Positions 6,154 through 8,699 of a DNA stretch of 8,699 nt are shown here, piece by piece. How positions within the stretch are numbered: the stretch's first letter is position 1; every line of letters begins with the position of its first letter. The stretch is from the NCBI GenBank assembly GCA_964584255.1, contig CAZOZM010000031.1, positions 1 to 8,699 on the forward strand. The letters run 5' to 3'. The position numbers and the translations under genes are program-made. Source of the DNA: UBA3775 sp964584255. GTDB lineage: Bacteria > Bacillota > Clostridia > Lachnospirales > Lachnospiraceae. Under the pieces are notes generated by a model. That model had not been told where the DNA came from and made no database searches. It saw only the letters and a list, made by a program, of their open reading frames with translations.

Positions 6154-6182
6154 AATATATCACCTTTACTTTTACTTGTCAA
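6154..6182 (-). promoter_or_regulatory. Strong sigma-A promoter upstream of the repeat array
   Basis: TTGACA (6177-6182), exactly 17 nt, TATATT (6154-6159) on the minus strand, the best promoter match in the window apart from its leader context. The predicted start is near 6147 with a purine-rich A/G leader. The nearest ORF downstream of gene size is over 1 kb away, so the first thing transcribed is the repeat array. Confidence 0.78.
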
Positions 6183-6253
6183 CCATTATTTTATCTTTTT
6201 TTGAGTTATCTTCTATTTTAGTTGTTTCGTATTAAGCTGTCTGACTATTTATG

Positions 6254-6751
6254 CTATTTCCATCTATTCAGACACATTTTCTCCAATCTGCACCCTAACA
6301 GATCATCCTTTCTTATGACTCCAACACCTCTTATAGAATAGGTGTATTTCGCATCATCAGGTTCATCACGCTCGTAAACCGACATACTTATTAAATCATC
6401 ATATGTTGACATAACGGCATAGTATCTGTTATCCCTGGCCGATTCATGTAATATACGGTCCCTTTTGGTAATCATATCATAACAGTGCATTTTGTAACCC
6501 ACCCTGTCATAGAAAACCGTATAAATAATCTGATTATCAAGTCTGTAATAATTTGTCAAAATACATTTGCGCATAACATTCTCCGTTTCTCTGCTCCCGC
6601 AGGTAAGGGTTTTCGCCGGCAGCAAACGGTTACGGGTCTCATTTTCCGGACCCGTTAAAAATGAAACGGATTTTCCCGTATCATACATTCTCTCTCGCAA
6701 CATCACCGTCGCTGTCCCGGCTGAAATTATATTAGCATATTCAATTTCCAA
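6254..6751 (-). CDS. Unrecognised 165-codon ORF, possibly a gene remnant
   Basis: I do not recognise this protein. The open frame begins with a TTG (6751) that has no ribosome site, and the frame stays open upstream into a terminator without any better start. Later ATGs at 6703 and 6688 are alternatives; a TATAAT-like box at 6726-6731 would fit a transcript starting near 6719 and the ATG at 6688 (GAGAGAGA just before it). There is no signal peptide or membrane segment. The middle part (NQIIYTVFYDR, HCYDMITKRDRIL) has the alternating strand pattern and Y/D pairs of beta-propeller or DUF5050-like blades, which is only a resemblance. No terminator follows before the array promoter. It may be a small cytoplasmic protein or the tail of a decayed gene. 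Confidence 0.45.
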   Translation of the reverse strand: MEIEYANIISAGTATVMLRERMYDTGKSVSFLTGPENETRNRLLPAKTLTCGSRETENVMRKCILTNYYRLDNQIIYTVFYDRVGYKMHCYDMITKRDRILHESARDNRYYAVMSTYDDLISMSVYERDEPDDAKYTYSIRGVGVIRKDDLLGCRLEKMCLNRWK

Positions 6752-6769
6752 ATTAAACAGTCCGAGAGC

Positions 6770-6809
6770 AAAACGACCTGAACGTAATAAAAAACGGCCT
6801 GAACGTAAA
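6770..6809 (-). repeat. Two-copy direct repeat, 21-bp period
   Basis: AAAACGRCCTGAACGTAA occurs at 6770 and again at 6791 on the plus strand, directly after the HPr terminator. The period of seven codons keeps frame with the ORF at 6254-6751, whose upstream extension would read RSGRFLL then RSGRFAL, but no start codon lies upstream. Origin unclear; probably a small local duplication. Confidence 0.6.
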
Positions 6810-6835
6810 AAAACTGCAAATTTCTTTGCAGTTTT
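6803..6835 (-). terminator. Rho-independent terminator of the HPr-like gene
   Basis: An 11-bp perfect stem (6825-6835 with 6810-6820) with a 4-nt loop, running into seven U residues in minus-strand RNA (GUUUUUUUACG). It lies about 50 nt after the HPr stop codon. The symmetric A/T flanks mean it could also act weakly on plus-strand transcripts. Confidence 0.88.
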
Positions 6836-6883
6836 AATAGAAACAATTAATTATTCCCTTATACATTATATAAACCCTTTTAT

Positions 6884-7138
6884 CTACCTGCATGAAAGAT
6901 AGCTACAAATTTCTTCTACAGCAGCCTCTGCATCTGCACCTTCTGCTGAAATTTCAACTGTTGCTCCCTCATTCCACTTTACAGCCATAATACCCATTAT
7001 GCTTTTCATGTTAACCCTTCTGCTTCCGCTCTGCACATGAATTACAGATTCATGTCCGCATGCCTTCTGAACTACTTCAGCAATAGGATTATCATATTTT
7101 TCAAAAATATTACCGACAACAACCTCTTTTGTGTACAT
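6884..7138 (-). CDS. HPr-fold protein lacking His15 (Crh-like), Ser46 retained
   Basis: An 84-aa protein of the HPr family, the small cytoplasmic phosphocarrier of the PTS. The second half is a strong match: VNMKSIMGIMAV (42-53) contains the HPr-kinase site Ser46 in its usual place, and VEISAEGADAEAAVEEI matches the C-terminal strand and helix. The first active site is not conserved: where HPr has GxHARPA, this protein has EKYDNPI, so His15 is Tyr15 and Arg17 is Asn17, with only Pro18 kept. It should not carry phosphate from enzyme I, but could be phosphorylated at Ser46 and act as a CcpA co-regulator like Crh (which has Gln15). Start: ATG at 7138 with GAGG 5 nt upstream; a GTG at 7144 overlaps that site. 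This start also puts Ser46 at the canonical number. It is a single-gene unit with its own promoter and terminator. Confidence 0.88.
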   Translation of the reverse strand: MYTKEVVVGNIFEKYDNPIAEVVQKACGHESVIHVQSGSRRVNMKSIMGIMAVKWNEGATVEISAEGADAEAAVEEICSYLSCR

Positions 7139-7342
7139 AGGCACCTCGTTTTTCTATAACCTCAGTTATACTTTTCTTGATTTTCAATCGGGATCTCGTC
7201 CGACGTAAGGCGTTACACTTATACTGCAAAAGAACCCCGGGCCCCATACCCACGATTACAATGCCGTAACAAAATAATTCTATCACTTCTTAAATAATAC
7301 AAGCCCCAATTCAAGTATTTTCAAGTCCGAATTACCAACACA
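7139..7342 (-). other. ~200-nt leader of the HPr-like gene
   Basis: The transcript predicted from the promoter at 7349-7377 has an unusually long leader. It includes a CCCCGGGCCCC block (7235-7245) that stands out in AT-rich surroundings, and several short inverted repeats, but I recognise no riboswitch, T-box or protein-binding site. A second, poorer promoter (TTGAAA 7319-7324, 19 nt, TATTAT 7294-7299) would shorten the leader by about 55 nt. Confidence 0.35.
7144..7147 (-). promoter_or_regulatory. Ribosome binding site deciding the HPr-like start
   Basis: GAGG 5 nt before the ATG at 7138. The in-frame GTG at 7142-7144 shares a base with this site and cannot use it. Confidence 0.7.
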
Positions 7343-7348
7343 AAATCG

Positions 7349-7377
7349 ATTATAACACCATTCATATATAAATGCAA
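7349..7377 (-). promoter_or_regulatory. Extended -10 promoter of the HPr-like gene
   Basis: TGTTATAAT gives a perfect -10 (7349-7354) with the TG extension; a weak -35 TTGCAT (7372-7377) stands 17 nt upstream. It lies 65 bp after the truA stop codon, and transcription would begin near 7342. Confidence 0.7.
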
Positions 7378-7418
7378 GGTGTAATACCTTCCGTCATTGC
7401 ACACATTTTGACAGTTTT

Positions 7419-8177
7419 TTACCAAATATCGCCTTCATAAAAGACTTCTTCCAAAAAAAGTCCCTGCGGAGCCGCAGTGAATCCTGCAGCATCCCTGTCC
7501 TGCCTCTCAATTATCATCGGAATGTCTTTCGGTGAGAGCCGGCCCTGTCCTACCATCATCAGCGTTCCGGACATAATGCGGACCATGTTATACAAAAACC
7601 CGTTTCCATAAAAATCCAGCCGTATGATGTCTGTCTGTTCGTCCCTGTTAATTTCTATTTTTCTGACGGTTCTTATTGTAGATTTCTTCATGTGCCGATT
7701 CCCACAAAAGCTTCTGAAATCCTGCGTTCCCTCCATAAAGGCTGCCGCTTCCCTCATTCTTTCGATATCCAGCGGTTCTTCAGATTCCGAGACATACTTG
7801 CGCATAAATACATCCGACTTCTGCGAATCACATATTCTGAAACTGTAATGTTTACCTTTTGCCGAAAGCCTTGCATGAAAATCGTCCTCTGCCTCCGTTG
7901 CTTCAAGTATTTTTATATCCCTTGGCAACAGAATATTCAAATCATATTTCAGCTCTTCAACACTGATATCGGAATTTGTTTTAAAATTTGCAACCTGTCC
8001 CAGGGCATGCACCCCGGCATCCGTTCTTCCGGATCCGTTCACCTCAACCTTTTCTCCGGTTATCTGACCGGTAAGCAGTTCAAGCTTTCCCTGTATCGTA
8101 TCAGAGGTATTTCCCTGTTTCTGCCATCCTTTATAACGGCTTCCGTCATATTGTATAAGGAGTTTAATATTTCTCAT
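7419..8177 (-). CDS. truA: tRNA pseudouridine(38-40) synthase TruA
   Basis: TruA isomerises uridines 38, 39 and 40 of the tRNA anticodon stem-loop to pseudouridine in the cytoplasm. The 252-aa length is typical. The opening IKLLIQYDGSRYKGWQKQ matches the family's first strand, the catalytic Asp53 is in the signature GSGRTDAGVHALGQV (48-62), and FLYNMVRIMSGTL plus the C-terminal PQGLFLEEV complete the fold. No residue is missing. The ATG at 8177 has GGAG 7 nt upstream. Its first bases overlap the stop codon of a 39-codon ORF (ATGA), so translation may be coupled. In many Clostridia truA follows ecfT and precedes rplM; neither neighbour is present here, so this locus is rearranged relative to that arrangement. 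No clear promoter or terminator is seen for it. Confidence 0.96.
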   Translation of the reverse strand: MRNIKLLIQYDGSRYKGWQKQGNTSDTIQGKLELLTGQITGEKVEVNGSGRTDAGVHALGQVANFKTNSDISVEELKYDLNILLPRDIKILEATEAEDDFHARLSAKGKHYSFRICDSQKSDVFMRKYVSESEEPLDIERMREAAAFMEGTQDFRSFCGNRHMKKSTIRTVRKIEINRDEQTDIIRLDFYGNGFLYNMVRIMSGTLMMVGQGRLSPKDIPMIIERQDRDAAGFTAAPQGLFLEEVFYEGDIW

Positions 8178-8293
8178 TTTATTTCTCCATTCAGATTTCT
8201 ACTCGGTCCGAGCGTATTTTTCCATGTCGGTTCTGTCGCATATTTCATAAACTCATCATAAATTGCCCGGTATCCGCATTCTTTTATGTGCAT
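8174..8293 (-). CDS. Small 39-codon ORF overlapping the truA start
   Basis: Reads MHIKECGYRAIYDEFMKYAT and on to NLNGEIK, ending in a TGA that shares ATGA with the truA start codon, the usual sign of translational coupling. I do not recognise the product. It has no signal or membrane segment and a mixed, soluble-protein composition. Against it: the AAGG before its ATG is only 1 nt away, too close for a normal ribosome site, and an in-frame TAA lies two codons upstream, so it cannot be simply the tail of a longer intact gene. It may be a genuine small protein, or the surviving end of a gene that once preceded truA. Confidence 0.4.
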   Translation of the reverse strand: MHIKECGYRAIYDEFMKYATEPTWKNTLGPSRNLNGEIK

Positions 8294-8342
8294 ACCTTAG
8301 CTTGTACATGACGGCTCGTTATACGACATGATTCAATTAACT

Positions 8343-8377
8343 AAGACAGCAGATTGCTACACATTATCTGCTGTCTT
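8343..8377. terminator. Strong hairpin, possible terminator
   Basis: AAGACAGCAGAT and ATCTGCTGTCTT form a perfect 12-bp stem with an 11-nt loop. On the plus strand it is followed only by TAATATCC and on the minus strand by AGTTAATTG, so the U-tract is poor in both directions. It could end a decayed plus-strand gene, shield a transcript end, or be a regulatory hairpin upstream of truA. Confidence 0.45.
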
Positions 8378-8420
8378 TAATATCCGATTAATTTTTGTTG
8401 TTGTCAAGTATCACCGTTAA

Positions 8421-8624
8421 GTTTTACAGATTTTTTTACCGGTTCCTTATCAAACTCCACTTTTTCCATATACGTCTAAAATAACTCCCGACTGCTACAG
8501 ATACATCAATCTCCGCATCAAAGAAGGTTATGTTTCCGATGGTCTCACTGCCTTTCAAGATTTTCTTACTGACTTCTTCAAAAATGACGTAACTAAGAAT
8601 TCAGGAATCCTAACGGATAATTGA
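8421..8624 (+). pseudogene. Possible plus-strand gene remnant, 67 open codons without a start
   Basis: The frame is open from a TAA at 8418 to a TGA at 8622 and contains no ATG. From about 8500 it has a protein-like composition and pyrimidine-rich third codon positions (for example KEGYVSDGLTAFQDFLTDFF). That is what the 3' end of a gene whose front has decayed or been deleted would look like. I do not recognise the family. The opposite strand is also open over part of this stretch, so the strand assignment is not certain. It would be the only plus-strand coding trace in the window. Confidence 0.3.
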
Positions 8625-8653
8625 AACAAAAAAGATGCCTCCCTGAAGGGCAA
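8625..8653 (-). terminator. Possible terminator of a minus-strand gene lying to the right
   Basis: In minus-strand RNA TGCC-CTTCAGGGA-GGCA, with an alternative CCC-TTCA-GGG pairing, is followed by AUCUUUUUUG. The stem is short but the U-tract is good. It would end a transcript entering from beyond 8699. Confidence 0.35.
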
Positions 8654-8699
8654 CTCAATAAGGGATTTATAATCCTGTAAAATATCGGCATAGTCGTAA

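Larger units (their letters stand above)
8294..8699. other. Gene-poor right edge
   Basis: About 400 bases without an intact gene. Apart from the hairpin at 8343-8377, the coding-like remnant at 8421-8624 and the weak terminator near 8640, I see nothing. No inverted terminal repeats or target-site duplications that would mark an insertion sequence are visible in the part shown. Confidence 0.4.

Noticed and set aside
6567..6902. 111-codon plus-strand ORF
   Set aside because: It runs through the HPr terminator and the duplicated 21-bp repeat and ends inside the HPr gene, with low-complexity basic stretches. Most likely a chance frame.
7139..7342. Known riboswitch or T-box in the HPr leader
   Set aside because: None of the conserved motifs I know for common riboswitch classes or T-boxes is present.
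7692..8261. 189-codon plus-strand ORF
   Set aside because: It is the complement of truA in another frame; truA is a full, well-conserved gene, and the plus-strand protein has no family features.
8555..8698. Minus-strand 47-codon open frame entering from the right edge
   Set aside because: It would run through the hairpin and U-tract near 8630-8650, it overlaps the plus-strand remnant, and I recognise no family. The evidence is too weak to call a gene tail.

Overview
The window looks like a chromosomal segment of a low-to-mid GC anaerobic Firmicute, most likely a gut or rumen Lachnospiraceae-type Clostridium. This rests on gene content (clostridial RlmD with an Fe-S motif, a GH43 xylosidase of the rumen type, an HPr paralogue, a GGDEF membrane protein), AT-rich spacers, sigma-A promoters and purine-rich ribosome binding sites. 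The genus cannot be fixed by eye. All recognisable genes lie on the minus strand, so the window is read from right to left.

Right to left: 8294-8699 holds no intact gene, only a strong hairpin and a gene remnant. A 39-codon ORF (8174-8293) overlaps the start of truA (7419-8177). An extended -10 promoter and a ~200-nt leader precede an HPr-like gene (6884-7138) that keeps Ser46 but has Tyr in place of the phosphorylated His15, and ends at a strong terminator (6810-6835). An unrecognised 165-codon ORF (6254-6751) follows. A 1.2-kb gene-free stretch comes next, dominated by a degenerate ~54-bp tandem repeat array. A two-gene operon follows: a membrane GGDEF protein (3971-5044), then 16 bp later a GH43 beta-xylosidase (2461-3954). 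Last are mscL with a zinc-ribbon tail (1796-2245) and the rRNA uracil methyltransferase rlmD (205-1548), each with its own promoter. Positions 1-204 hold no gene.

The most unusual element is the array at 5315-6060. It is flanked by a textbook minus-strand promoter (TTGACA, 17 nt, TATATT; 6154-6182) and a minus-strand hairpin plus U-tract (5236-5276), and the next gene has its own promoter (5154-5183). It therefore looks like an independent ~0.9-kb noncoding RNA gene. Each repeat core reads in the RNA as an extended Shine-Dalgarno sequence, closely resembling the reverse complement of the 16S rRNA 3' end. Six of 11 clear copies carry an ATG 8-9 nt downstream. In five of those six the ATG is followed by exactly two codons and a stop. 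Proposed readings are a ribosome/30S-binding sponge, a minigene array or a CsrA-type sponge RNA. These are inferences; the repeats, promoter, terminator and mini-ORFs are directly visible.
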